Positions 8,926 to 17,749 of a stretch of DNA of 64,000 nt are shown piece after piece. Source of the stretch: an uncultured Bacteroidales bacterium. Its GTDB lineage: Bacteria; Bacteroidota; Bacteroidia; Bacteroidales; Paludibacteraceae. Numbering within the stretch: the stretch's first letter is position 1; each line of letters begins with the position of its first letter. The stretch covers positions 62,001 through 126,000 of the forward strand of contig CACZVM010000002.1 in assembly GCA_902784585.1 (NCBI GenBank), given 5' to 3'. The translations under genes and the position numbers were made by a program. Below the pieces are notes generated by a model that saw nothing but the letters and a program-made list of their open reading frames with translations, was not told where the DNA came from and ran no database searches.

Positions 8926-9815
8926 ACTAATGCTTTGATATTTTCCTCGTTTGTTCCCGGCAGGAGATCTATCGGGCGGAGTTCGATCATCGTCTTGGCA
9001 CCATATTCGCCATGCTGACGCATACGGAAAGCGGCGCGGGCGCAGCTGACCATCACCTGCCCCGTCAGGGCGGGATTGTTGATCGTCATGTTGAACTCAA
9101 AACGCTGATTGTGGGTCTCGCCGCTCACGCCGCTGCGCACGAGGTTAACGCCATGCGCCACGTTGTTGAGCGCATCGACGCTCTCGACGGGAATGACGTG
9201 GGTCTCATCGTGTGCAAAATAGTCGTCCGCGAGGATAGCGGCCTCCACCGTCTTGAAGTCGGCTCCTTCTTCCAACTCGATATACACCATCCGACGATGC
9301 ACGCCCGTGCCCAGAGGAATTGTCATCGAGAGGGCATTTTTCACGCCTTTGATAGCCTTTGCTGCCACGGAGTGGCCCATTGAGCGTCCCGGGCCGAAAT
9401 TGGTGTATGTAATACCTTTCGGGGCCATCGCCATGAGCAAGGCACGTACTACGCTGTCGCTGCCCGGATCCCAACCTGCGGAGATGATGCTGACGGTCTT
9501 GTTCGCCTCGCAAACAGGGTTGAGTTGCGCACGCAGAGTGCTTATCTGGCCGTGGATGTCAAAACTATCAACGGTGCAAATACCTTTTGCAGCCAGCACA
9601 GCAGCGAACTTAGGCACTTCACGCGTCGGCGTGCAGAGCAGGACGACGTCCACAGGACGTTCGTCATTGGTAATTGGTGATTGGTAATTGGTCAATTTGT
9701 CCAAACAATCGTTATGGTGGAAAATGCCGGCTAATTGCATATCCGGCGCAGCCTTGATGGCTTCTTCAGCGGCACGGCCAATATTGCCGTAACCTAAAAT
9801 AGCAACTTTTATCAT
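8922..9815 (-). CDS. ddh: meso-diaminopimelate D-dehydrogenase
   Basis: Makes meso-diaminopimelate in one NADPH-dependent step from L-tetrahydrodipicolinate. 297 residues from the ATG at 9815; a longer frame to 9896 would run into the upstream gene. The N-terminus has the Rossmann motif GYGNIGR; AGWDPGSDSVVRAL, TNFGPGRSMGHS and SGETHNQRFEFNM are Ddh signature regions. Around 9668-9696 the gene contains the ATTGGTGATTGGTAATT repeat seen in intergenic DNA; it encodes TNYQSPITND between strands where family members vary in length. The gene lies 11 bp downstream of a BACON lipoprotein gene. The genome also holds dapL and dapF, an alternative route to the same product. Confidence 0.93.
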   Translation of the reverse strand: MIKVAILGYGNIGRAAEEAIKAAPDMQLAGIFHHNDCLDKLTNYQSPITNDERPVDVVLLCTPTREVPKFAAVLAAKGICTVDSFDIHGQISTLRAQLNPVCEANKTVSIISAGWDPGSDSVVRALLMAMAPKGITYTNFGPGRSMGHSVAAKAIKGVKNALSMTIPLGTGVHRRMVYIELEEGADFKTVEAAILADDYFAHDETHVIPVESVDALNNVAHGVNLVRSGVSGETHNQRFEFNMTINNPALTGQVMVSCARAAFRMRQHGEYGAKTMIELRPIDLLPGTNEENIKALV

Positions 9816-9826
9816 GATACAATCTA

Positions 9827-11596
9827 TTATTGCAATGTTCCTACGAGCGTGCCCGTTCCTACTCCTCCATCCGGCACTTTGATCGTGATCGTACAAGTTG
9901 CCGAATTTTCGTTACGCGTGACGGTGAAAGAGCCGGACACCCCGGCGTCAGGTATAGCAAACGTTCCATTCAGTTGATGCGAGGAGTCTTCAGACACTTT
10001 ACAAGGGATATTCGGAGTGTTCATTATGGTCATGGTCGCAGAATGTGCGGATACACTATTCACTACCAATTCCATTCCCAGAGTCCCGCCAGAGCCATCG
10101 TTGAACACAAACGGTCCGGAGAAGATCCAACGGGTGTTATCCCATTTACTCGAACCTTCCGGAATAGGCACGATGCGGACGTTAATGGTGCGGGTGAGCG
10201 TGGAGCCATCGTTCAGGTAGGCTTTGAGTAGCACGACGCCTGACTGTTCGCTAGAAGGATAGTGTTTCGAGTTGACGGAGAGGGTGAGCGAGAAACGCGA
10301 CTCGTCGGCATTCAACCAGTCGGGTTTATCGACTACACTCCACGACTTCACCTGTGCGCCGACTTCGATCTTAATCTTCTTTGAATCGGATTTCTCCTCA
10401 AAGAGGAGATCCGTTTCCGATACCTCGAGTTTCAGGGCCGCTTGACGGATGGTAAGCGTCGTAGAAGGTCCGTTGGCAGAGAGCAAACGCAGGATGACGT
10501 TGCACGTGCGGTCCTCGTCATCTTCGTTTTTATATACCTTTACGTCGAGCAAACTGGGATCTTGATTGTCTTTGCTCACAAAGCACCAGTCGCTCTTATA
10601 ATCAAGCACCTCCCAATCGCCATAAGCGCTGACGGTGATCGCCTCGTAGCCGCCATCATAATCTTGCTCCACCACATACTTGCTGAGTACAATGCGTGCG
10701 GCAGGATTGGAGAAATAAGCGTCTGTCTGCACTTTGTAATCCCCTACATGCTCCAGCCACTCATCGGCAAATTGATTGAGCAACCCAGCCCAGAGTCCTA
10801 AACTGAACTTGCCGGCTTCGAACTTAAAGTTGTCTGATTTCCATAGTTTCCTGACGTCATTGGCGTCAAGGGCTGTCTTGCCGAGTTCGTAAGCCTCGCA
10901 ATAAATCACTCCGTCATCCGGAAGCAATCCCGATTTCGCGGCCTCTTCGTACAGAGTGATAACGCCACTAACCGCCTCTATGGGTTCCAGCCAGATGCCT
11001 ACGGCCATCATTCCAAAAGCCGTTACCTTTGCCAGGTACGGCAGGATAGCGCGGCGTTGATGTTCGTCCCAAGTCCAGTCGAAATTATGCACCTCGTCCC
11101 ACCATTTTCGCAACGGGGAAGTTGCTGCATCGGACCAGTTGGCCTTTATCCTATTGGGACCATAGGCGGTGACTGAGGTCTCGAAGAGCTGCGCCTCCCA
11201 GAAATAAGTGGTTTCACCGGCATTGTTGCGACAAGCCATGTTACATGAAAGGTCGTTGGCATTATTGAATACAATCTCCCCTTCCTTTGTCTTCACGTAG
11301 GCCGGTGTACCGGTGGAGTCGATGAAGATGAATATACCTTCTTCCATCGCTTTCTTGGGCGAGCTGTTAAGATAGATGACGCCATAGCCGTTCTCGTTAT
11401 TGACGTCACAGAGCATATAACTGCCATCGCTACACGCAAAGAGGATGTCTGCGTCCTGCGTGGAGTCGTTGATGTTGATGGCTACGTAGGAGAGTTTTTC
11501 TTCCTGGCCAGGGCCATTCGGGTCATTGGAGTCGCAAGCGCAGAGCCCGAGTGTTAATATTGCCACTAAAAGGGCATGGTACAATAGATGTTTCAT
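9827..11596 (-). CDS. lipoprotein with BACON-type domains
   Basis: 589 residues from the ATG at 11596, with a lipobox LCAC after a 17-residue hydrophobic segment, so it is probably exported and lipid-anchored. The first 300 residues contain a mostly helical part with WDEVHNFDWTWDEHQRRAI and no recognised family. Residues about 310-390 and 395-480 look like two BACON domains (beta-sandwiches with ITVSAYGDWEV and SWSVVDKPDWLN, the typical W-x-W pattern), followed by a C-terminal beta-rich region with GTFAIPDAGVSGSFTVT. BACON domains in Bacteroidota usually bind carbohydrate or mucin; substrate here is unknown. Its own promoter is at 11618-11649. Confidence 0.78.
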   Translation of the reverse strand: MKHLLYHALLVAILTLGLCACDSNDPNGPGQEEKLSYVAININDSTQDADILFACSDGSYMLCDVNNENGYGVIYLNSSPKKAMEEGIFIFIDSTGTPAYVKTKEGEIVFNNANDLSCNMACRNNAGETTYFWEAQLFETSVTAYGPNRIKANWSDAATSPLRKWWDEVHNFDWTWDEHQRRAILPYLAKVTAFGMMAVGIWLEPIEAVSGVITLYEEAAKSGLLPDDGVIYCEAYELGKTALDANDVRKLWKSDNFKFEAGKFSLGLWAGLLNQFADEWLEHVGDYKVQTDAYFSNPAARIVLSKYVVEQDYDGGYEAITVSAYGDWEVLDYKSDWCFVSKDNQDPSLLDVKVYKNEDDEDRTCNVILRLLSANGPSTTLTIRQAALKLEVSETDLLFEEKSDSKKIKIEVGAQVKSWSVVDKPDWLNADESRFSLTLSVNSKHYPSSEQSGVVLLKAYLNDGSTLTRTINVRIVPIPEGSSKWDNTRWIFSGPFVFNDGSGGTLGMELVVNSVSAHSATMTIMNTPNIPCKVSEDSSHQLNGTFAIPDAGVSGSFTVTRNENSATCTITIKVPDGGVGTGTLVGTLQ

Positions 11597-11617
11597 ATTC
11601 AAAAACTTTTGCGTTTG

Positions 11618-11649
11618 CAAAAGTACAACAAATTTTTGACTTGTGCAAA
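11618..11649 (-). promoter_or_regulatory. promoter of the BACON lipoprotein gene
   Basis: Minus strand TTTG (11646-11649), 20 bp, TACTTTTG (11618-11625); 21 nt to the start codon. Confidence 0.8.
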
Positions 11650-11703
11650 TAAATCAAAAATTATTTGGAACATTTATTTTTATGAAACAACGGCGTTTTG
11701 TTG

Positions 11704-11728
11704 TATATTATATAAAATATATAATATA
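11704..11728. repeat. AT-rich inverted repeat
   Basis: TATATTATAT (11704-11713) is repeated inverted at 11719-11728 with a 5-nt centre. It lies in the gap between the glmS terminator and the lipoprotein promoter. A similar AT palindrome is at 62635-62656. Function unknown. Confidence 0.5.
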
Positions 11729-11780
11729 GAAAGTGTAAAGCCAATTTGAGCCGATTTAGTCGGGAAGAACGAAAGAATTA

Positions 11781-11828
11781 CTAATATATCACTAAATAAT
11801 CACCAAATAATAGCTAAATAATAACTAA
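11781..11828. repeat. four-unit 11-bp repeat element (AT-rich type)
   Basis: Four imperfect 11-mers at 11781, 11792, 11803 and 11814 with consensus CTAAATAATCA, plus a partial fifth unit. The unit shares AATAATCA with the element at 38192-38235. It lies just beyond the glmS terminator in an otherwise empty 270-bp gap. Confidence 0.75.
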
Positions 11829-11840
11829 AGATTTATAGAA

Positions 11841-11864
11841 CAAAAAAGAGTGCCGAAGCACTCT
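11841..11864 (-). terminator. rho-independent terminator of glmS
   Basis: Minus strand stem AGAGTGC-TTCG-GCACTCT (11847-11864) followed by TTTTTTG. A UUCG tetraloop hairpin directly after the glmS stop codon. Confidence 0.88.
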
Positions 11865-11868
11865 CTAT

Positions 11869-13713
11869 TTACTCTACTGTTACTGATTTGGCGAGGTTGC
11901 GGGGCTGATCGACGTCACAGCCCTTGACAACCGCGATGTGATAGGCCAGCAGTTGGAGCGGCACGACCGTCAGCAGCGGTGTGAGACACTCTTCGGTCTC
12001 GGGCACCTCGATCACATAATCGGCAATCTTGCTGACCAGTTTGTCGCCAACAGTCACCACGGCGATCACCCTACCCTTGCGTGCTTTGATCTCCTGGATG
12101 TTGCTGACCACCTTCTCGTAGGTGCCGCAATGCGGCGCAACGACGACGACAGGCATCTCCTGTGAGATAAGGGCTATCGGGCCGTGCTTCATCTCCGCTG
12201 CCGGATAACCCTCGGCATGGATATAGGATATCTCCTTGAGTTTGAGTGCGCCCTCCATCGCCACGGGGAAGTTATAACCGCGGCCGAGATAGATGAAGTT
12301 CTGGGCGTAAGTAAAGGTCTTGGCGAAGTCGGCGATACGTTTGTTCTGGCCCAAGACACGCTGGATCTTATCGGGTATCTGACCGAGTTCGCGTACTATC
12401 TTCAGATAGTCTTTCTGATTCAACGTACCTTTCTCGCGTCCAATACAGAGGGCAAGCATCGTGAGGGCTACCACCTGGGCAGTGAAAGCCTTGGTGGACG
12501 CCACGCCTATCTCGGGGCCTACGTGGGTATAGCAACCGCTGTCGCTGACGCGCGGTATAGAGGCACCGACGACATTGCATATAGAGAAGATGAACGCGCC
12601 TTTCTCCTTGGCCAGTTGGATGGCAGCCAAGGTGTCGGCCGTCTCACCGGACTGGGAGATGGCGATGACGACATCGTCCTTGTTGATAACCGGCTTACGG
12701 TAACGGAACTCGCTGGAATACTCCACCTCGACGGGTATCTGCGCGAACTCTTCGATTGCATACATAGCGATGAGGCCGGCGTGCCATGAGGTGCCGCAAG
12801 CCGTGATAATGATACGCTTGGCGTTGAGGAAACGCTCTTTGTTATCAATGAAACCGGAGAGGGCGATGTTGTCCTGGCGCACATTGACACGTCCGCGCAT
12901 GGAGTCGGTGAGCGTACGCGGCTGCTCGAAGATCTCCTTGAGCATGAAATGCGGGTAACCGCCTTTCTCCAATTGGCTGAGGGAGAGCTCCAGACGCTTG
13001 ATCTCCGGCGTCTTGGCGACATTGTTGATAGTGGTGATATCCACCTCTTTGCCTGCCTGCAGACAAACGACTTCTTCGTCGTCGATATAGATGACCTTGT
13101 CGGTATATTCGACTATAGGCGTAGCATCAGAGGCCAGAAAATACTCGTCATCGCCGATGCCGACGACGAGCGGCGAGCCCTTGCGGGCAGCGATGAGCGT
13201 GTCGGGGTGCTCCTTGTCGAGGATAGCGATAGCATACGCACCGATGACCTGCTGCAGCGCCAGTTGTACGGCTGTCTTCAGATCGACATGTTTGTTGACC
13301 TGGGTATATTCTACAAGCTGGACAAGCACTTCGGTATCGGTCTCCGACTTGAACGAATAGCCCTCCTTCGTCAGACCCGCCTTGAGCACGGCATAGTTCT
13401 CGATGATGCCGTTGTGGATGATGGCCAGGCGCTCGCTCTCCGAATAATGCGGGTGCGCATTGACGGTGTTCGGTTCGCCGTGGGTCGCCCAACGAGTGTG
13501 GGCGATGCCGATTGTACCGCCGGTGTCCTTGTCGGCAGCAAAAGATTCGAGTTCCGCCACTTTGCCTTTCGCCTTGTAGATATTGAGTTGTCCTTCGGGG
13601 TTGATGAGTGCCACGCCGGCACTATCGTAGCCGCGGTACTCGAGGCGATGAAGTCCCTTAATCAAGATCGGATACGCATTGCGCTTGCCGATATATCCTA
13701 CGATGCCACACAT
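11869..13713 (-). CDS. glmS: glutamine-fructose-6-phosphate aminotransferase
   Basis: Makes glucosamine-6-phosphate from fructose-6-phosphate and glutamine, the entry to amino-sugar and peptidoglycan synthesis. 614 residues, normal for GlmS. Cys2 of MCGIVGYIG is the glutaminase nucleophile; RGYDSAGVA and HTRWATHG belong to the class II amidotransferase domain; two SIS domains follow with TACGTSWHAG and SQSGETADTLAA, and the C-terminus DQPRNLAKSVTVE is the conserved end. It lies 29 bp downstream of aspC and is probably read from the aspC promoter. No ribozyme-like leader is seen. Confidence 0.97.
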   Translation of the reverse strand: MCGIVGYIGKRNAYPILIKGLHRLEYRGYDSAGVALINPEGQLNIYKAKGKVAELESFAADKDTGGTIGIAHTRWATHGEPNTVNAHPHYSESERLAIIHNGIIENYAVLKAGLTKEGYSFKSETDTEVLVQLVEYTQVNKHVDLKTAVQLALQQVIGAYAIAILDKEHPDTLIAARKGSPLVVGIGDDEYFLASDATPIVEYTDKVIYIDDEEVVCLQAGKEVDITTINNVAKTPEIKRLELSLSQLEKGGYPHFMLKEIFEQPRTLTDSMRGRVNVRQDNIALSGFIDNKERFLNAKRIIITACGTSWHAGLIAMYAIEEFAQIPVEVEYSSEFRYRKPVINKDDVVIAISQSGETADTLAAIQLAKEKGAFIFSICNVVGASIPRVSDSGCYTHVGPEIGVASTKAFTAQVVALTMLALCIGREKGTLNQKDYLKIVRELGQIPDKIQRVLGQNKRIADFAKTFTYAQNFIYLGRGYNFPVAMEGALKLKEISYIHAEGYPAAEMKHGPIALISQEMPVVVVAPHCGTYEKVVSNIQEIKARKGRVIAVVTVGDKLVSKIADYVIEVPETEECLTPLLTVVPLQLLAYHIAVVKGCDVDQPRNLAKSVTVE

Positions 13714-13742
13714 AATTATTTATCAGTCAAAAATTTTCAATA

Positions 13743-14912
13743 TTAACAAAAATTATATTTTTCGATTGCGACTTTGATCCGTCGCATGGCTTCGATGATC
13801 TGCTCTTCGGCGATAGCATAGGAGAGACGGATGCAGTAGGGGCAACCGAAAGCTGTGCCGGAGACCACCGCCACGTGTGCTTCACGGAGCAGATATTCGG
13901 TGACCTCATCTGCTGTGCCGTAAGTAGTCACATCCGGGAAGAGATAGAACGCGCCCTGCGGTGCTGAGAAGCGGAAACCGGGTATCTCTTGCGCGAGACG
14001 GATGATGAGTTCGCGACGTTTAGCAAAAGTAGCCAAGATTGACTCATCCATCGGGAGAGTCAATGCCGCCTCAGCGGCCGCCTGAGCCGGTACGGAAGCA
14101 CAGGTGATCTGTTGGCTCTGCAGGCGAGTGCATGCTGCCACAAAAGCCTTATCTTTCGTCAGTAACCACCCTATTCGATAGCCCGTCATCGCATAAGCCT
14201 TGCTGACGCCGTTGACGATAATAAGTCGGTCTGCCATCTTCGGATACGCCGCCAGCGTGACAGCCGGTTGACCGTACGTCAAGGCGCTATAGATCTCATC
14301 CGACAGAACCGCTATTTGCGGATACTCGCGTAATACGGCAACCAGTTCATCTAAGTTCGTTTTAGAATATATCGAACCCGTAGGGTTGTTCGGCGAACAG
14401 AGCAGCACTAACTTCGTGCGCGACGTAATAGCGTCACGTAACTGTTCGGGCGTTAAGCAATAATCATCTTCCCGGCGAGTAGGCACATTCACCACCATCC
14501 CTTCTGCCAAGCGTACCATCTCACCATAGCTAACCCATGAAGGCGTAGGTATAATCACCTCGTCGTCGGGTCCGATGAGAGTCTCTATCGCATTGCAGAT
14601 AGCCTGCTTGGCTCCTACCGATACAATCACATCCTCTGCGGCATATGTGATCCGATTGCCTTCGCGGCTATTTTGGTGCGCCACTATCGCTGCGCGCAAG
14701 GAACCCAACCCAGGTACCGGACCATAGTGCGACATATGATGGTCGATCGCAGCCTGTGCAGCCCTACGGATCGGTTCGGGCGTATCCATATCCGGTTCAC
14801 CCAACGCCATGCTGATGACATCTATGCCTTGCGCCTGCATGGCACGGCATTGCGCCGCCATCCTTAAGGTAGGCGCCTCTGCTAAACCGGCTATTCGTGT
14901 AGAAAGTGTCAT
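13743..14912 (-). CDS. aspC: PLP-dependent aspartate-type aminotransferase
   Basis: 389 residues, fold type I aminotransferase of the aspartate/aromatic group (class I). Motifs are ALGEPDMDTPEPIRRA at the N-terminus, CSPNNPTGSIYSK with the substrate-binding Asn, LSDEIYSAL with the PLP-pairing Asp, and NGVSKAYAMTGYRIGW with the Schiff-base lysine. The likely reaction is aspartate plus 2-oxoglutarate to oxaloacetate and glutamate, although other amino acids are possible. A promoter lies 26 nt upstream; glmS follows on the same strand. Neighbours all handle glutamine, glutamate or diaminopimelate. Confidence 0.88.
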   Translation of the reverse strand: MTLSTRIAGLAEAPTLRMAAQCRAMQAQGIDVISMALGEPDMDTPEPIRRAAQAAIDHHMSHYGPVPGLGSLRAAIVAHQNSREGNRITYAAEDVIVSVGAKQAICNAIETLIGPDDEVIIPTPSWVSYGEMVRLAEGMVVNVPTRREDDYCLTPEQLRDAITSRTKLVLLCSPNNPTGSIYSKTNLDELVAVLREYPQIAVLSDEIYSALTYGQPAVTLAAYPKMADRLIIVNGVSKAYAMTGYRIGWLLTKDKAFVAACTRLQSQQITCASVPAQAAAEAALTLPMDESILATFAKRRELIIRLAQEIPGFRFSAPQGAFYLFPDVTTYGTADEVTEYLLREAHVAVVSGTAFGCPYCIRLSYAIAEEQIIEAMRRIKVAIEKYNFC

Positions 14913-14938
14913 ATAATGGTCTTATCCTTTTTGGGGTG

Positions 14939-14969
14939 CAAAATTACTGCTTTTTTTCCAATTATGCAA
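14939..14969 (-). promoter_or_regulatory. promoter of aspC-glmS
   Basis: Minus strand TTGC (14966-14969), 19 bp, TAATTTTG (14939-14946), in the 73-bp gap after pyrG. Confidence 0.75.
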
Positions 14970-14971
14970 GG

Positions 14972-14994
14972 GTTCGCTAACATTTTTAGCGAAC
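14972..14994 (-). other. hairpin at the end of pyrG
   Basis: GTTCGCTA (14972-14979) pairs with TAGCGAAC (14987-14994) with a 7-nt loop, overlapping the pyrG stop codon. No T-run follows, so it is a weak terminator candidate; it may protect the mRNA end or attenuate read-through into aspC. Confidence 0.45.
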
Positions 14995-16587
14995 ACACGC
15001 CTTGCAAAAACTCATAAAGAGCGGATGCGGATGGAGCACGGTGGATAAATATTCCGGATGGAACTGCGTACCGATATACCATTGATGACACGGAATCTCC
15101 ACTATCTCCACTAAGTCGGCAGCAGGATTAATACCCACGCACTTCATTCCGTGACTTTCGTAATCTTCCTTATACGCATTGTTGAATTCATAGCGATGGC
15201 GATGCCGCTCCATGATAGTCTTCTTCCGTCCGTACATCTCATAGACAAGACTATCTTCACGCAATTCACATTCGTATGCACCAAGTCGCATTGTACCGCC
15301 TTTATCGGTGATAGCCTTCTGCTCCTCCATCATGTCAATGACATTGTGGGAGGTTTGTTCATCCATCTCTCGACTGTTGGCATCCGCGAAGCCCAACACA
15401 TTTCGCGCAAACTCGATGACCATCATCTGCATACCAAGGCATATACCGAAGGTTGGAATATCATGCGTGCGAGTATATTCAGCGGTGAGGATCTTGCCCT
15501 CTATACCACGTTGTCCGAATCCAGGACAGATGACGATTCCATCCATGCCTTGTAGTTGTTCTGCTACGTTCTCCTTGGATATCTGTTCGCTGTTGATAAA
15601 ATGGAGCATAGCCTTCACATTATTATATACACCAGCGAGATTCAGACTCTCGCGGATACTCTTGTAAGCGTCCTGCAGGTCATATTTGCCCACCAAACCG
15701 ATGTGTATCTCACGCGTGGCCTGGCGCTGTTTGTTCAAGAAGTCAAGCCATGACTGCATGGATATATCGCCTATCGGTAGTCCGGTCTTGCGCAAGATAG
15801 CAGTGTCCAATCCCTGCGCCATCATACTAACGGGCACCTCGTAAATACTCGGTTTATCTTCGCTCAGAATGACGCAATCCAAGTCCACATTACAGAACGA
15901 TGCCACTTTCATGCGCATCGCATCGTCCAGATGCCGCTCTGTTCGAAGGACGAGGATGTCCGGTTGGATACCCATGCCTTGCAATTCCTTGACGCTGTGT
16001 TGCGTAGGCTTGGTCTTCATCTCCTCCGCAGCCTTCAGATAAGGTACATAAGTCAAATGTACATTCACCGCATTGCGTCCCAACTGCCAACGTAACTGAC
16101 GGATGGCTTCCATGAAGGGTGCACTTTCTATATCGCCTATTGTTCCTCCCACTTCGGTGATGACAAAATCCAACTGCTCATCCGGTTCATCTTCACGTAA
16201 CATACGACGTTTAATCTCATCCGTTATATGCGGCACGACTTGAATGGTCTTACCCAGATAGTCTCCTCGCCGCTCGCGATCAATAACCGTCTTATAGATA
16301 CGCCCTGTGGTGATGGAGTTATGGCGCGTAGTATGAATATCCGTAAAGCGCTCGTAATGCCCTAAGTCGAGGTCTGTCTCCATGCCATCCATTGTCACAT
16401 AACACTCGCCGTGCTCGTACGGGTTTAGTGTCCCGGGATCGATATTGATATAAGGATCGAATTTCTGGATGGTTACTGTGTAACCACGCGCTTGCAGTAA
16501 CTTACCGATACTAGCCGAGATAATGCCTTTCCCCAACGAGGATACGACGCCGCCGGTGATGAAGATATATTTGGTTTGAGTTTCCAT
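14986..16587 (-). CDS. pyrG: CTP synthase
   Basis: Converts UTP to CTP with glutamine as ammonia donor. 533 residues, the usual length. The N-terminal synthetase domain starts with GGVVSSLGKGIISASIG (P-loop), and the C-terminal class I amidotransferase domain has FGICLGMQ with the nucleophilic cysteine and GTQFHPEYLS with the histidine and glutamate of the triad. The start codon directly follows the dapL stop (adjacent codons), so the two are co-translated in the glnN-dapF-dapL-pyrG operon. Confidence 0.97.
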   Translation of the reverse strand: METQTKYIFITGGVVSSLGKGIISASIGKLLQARGYTVTIQKFDPYINIDPGTLNPYEHGECYVTMDGMETDLDLGHYERFTDIHTTRHNSITTGRIYKTVIDRERRGDYLGKTIQVVPHITDEIKRRMLREDEPDEQLDFVITEVGGTIGDIESAPFMEAIRQLRWQLGRNAVNVHLTYVPYLKAAEEMKTKPTQHSVKELQGMGIQPDILVLRTERHLDDAMRMKVASFCNVDLDCVILSEDKPSIYEVPVSMMAQGLDTAILRKTGLPIGDISMQSWLDFLNKQRQATREIHIGLVGKYDLQDAYKSIRESLNLAGVYNNVKAMLHFINSEQISKENVAEQLQGMDGIVICPGFGQRGIEGKILTAEYTRTHDIPTFGICLGMQMMVIEFARNVLGFADANSREMDEQTSHNVIDMMEEQKAITDKGGTMRLGAYECELREDSLVYEMYGRKKTIMERHRHRYEFNNAYKEDYESHGMKCVGINPAADLVEIVEIPCHQWYIGTQFHPEYLSTVLHPHPLFMSFCKACVR

Positions 16588-17748
16588 TTATAGACCTTTC
16601 ATTCTAATCAATGCTTCTTCGCAGTCTTCGCGGCGCGAGAAAGCAGAGAAGCGGACGTATCCTTCGCCAGAAGCACCGAAGCCTACACCGGGTGTGCAGA
16701 CTATCTGACATGTGTTCAGTAAATGGTTGAAGAAAGACCATGAGGTGTAACCCGCGGGTACGCGACACCAGATGTATGGCGCGTGCACGCCGCCGTAGAC
16801 TGTGTAGCCCAAGGCGCGCAAGCCTTGCAGGAGCACTTGCGCCGTAGCGTGATACGACGCTATGTTGGCACGGATAGCAGCCTTGCCCTCAGGCGTGTAG
16901 GTCGCCAATGCGCCTCGCTGAGAGATATAAGACGTGCCGTTGTACTTGGTGCACTGCCGCCTGAGCCACATGGATTGCAGACCGGTCTGCTTGGGTACAA
17001 CGGTATAGCCGCAGCGGACGCCCGTGAAACCGGCTGTCTTGCTGAAACTACGCACCTCGATGGCGACCTCTTTGGCGCCCTCTATCTCATAGATGGAATG
17101 CGGTATATCAGGCGACTGAATGAAGGCCTCGTAGGCGGCATCGAAGATGATGATGCTATGGTTGGTCTGCGCGTAACGGACCCAGCGGGTCAGTTGTTCG
17201 CGTGTCAAGACGACGCCCAGCGGGTTGTTGGGATAGCAGAGATAGATGATGTCCACAGGCACGGATGGCAATTCAGGCACGAAGTCATGCTCTGCCGTGC
17301 AGGGTAGAAAGACGATTGACCTGCCGGCCATCAGACTGGTGTCCTCGTAGGCCGGGTAAGAGGGTTCGGCGATGGCGACCATGTTGCGGGTGTCGAAGAG
17401 TTCGCTTAGGTTACCCAAGTCACTACCTGCGCCGTCGGAGATAAACACTTCGTCCAAGGAGAGGTTGATGCCTCGCGGCGCGTAGTCGTTGTCAATAATC
17501 GCTTGTCGGAGCCAGGGATAGCCATTCTCCAGACCGTAGCCGTGGAAAGTATCCGAATGACTCAACTCATCGACGGCACGGTGCATCGCTTCTACGATAG
17601 GCGCCGGCAGCGGACGCGTGACGTCACCTACCCCGAGACGCAAGATACGCGTATCGGGGTGCTCGGCCTGATAGGCCTTGGTGCGGTTGACTATCTCCGT
17701 GAAGAGGTAACCGCCCTTCATCTGCTGAAGATGGGTATTGAGTTGCAT
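16588..17748 (-). CDS. dapL: LL-diaminopimelate aminotransferase
   Basis: Converts tetrahydrodipicolinate directly to LL-diaminopimelate with glutamate as amino donor. 386 residues; DapL is usually about 400. Diagnostic stretches are RLGVGDVTRPLPAPIVEAM, GYGLENGYPWLRQAI, DGAGSDLGNL, YLCYPNNPLG with the PLP-binding Asn and RSFSKTAGFTGVRCGY with the PLP lysine. It lies 1 bp from dapF, which epimerises its product, so the pair makes a complete LL- to meso-DAP route. ddh at 8922-9815 offers a second route. Confidence 0.94.
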   Translation of the reverse strand: MQLNTHLQQMKGGYLFTEIVNRTKAYQAEHPDTRILRLGVGDVTRPLPAPIVEAMHRAVDELSHSDTFHGYGLENGYPWLRQAIIDNDYAPRGINLSLDEVFISDGAGSDLGNLSELFDTRNMVAIAEPSYPAYEDTSLMAGRSIVFLPCTAEHDFVPELPSVPVDIIYLCYPNNPLGVVLTREQLTRWVRYAQTNHSIIIFDAAYEAFIQSPDIPHSIYEIEGAKEVAIEVRSFSKTAGFTGVRCGYTVVPKQTGLQSMWLRRQCTKYNGTSYISQRGALATYTPEGKAAIRANIASYHATAQVLLQGLRALGYTVYGGVHAPYIWCRVPAGYTSWSFFNHLLNTCQIVCTPGVGFGASGEGYVRFSAFSRREDCEEALIRMKGL

Positions 17749-17749
17749 A

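Noticed and set aside
13714-13742. glmS ribozyme before glmS
   Set aside because: The gap to aspC is only 29 bp, too short for the ribozyme, and its core is absent.
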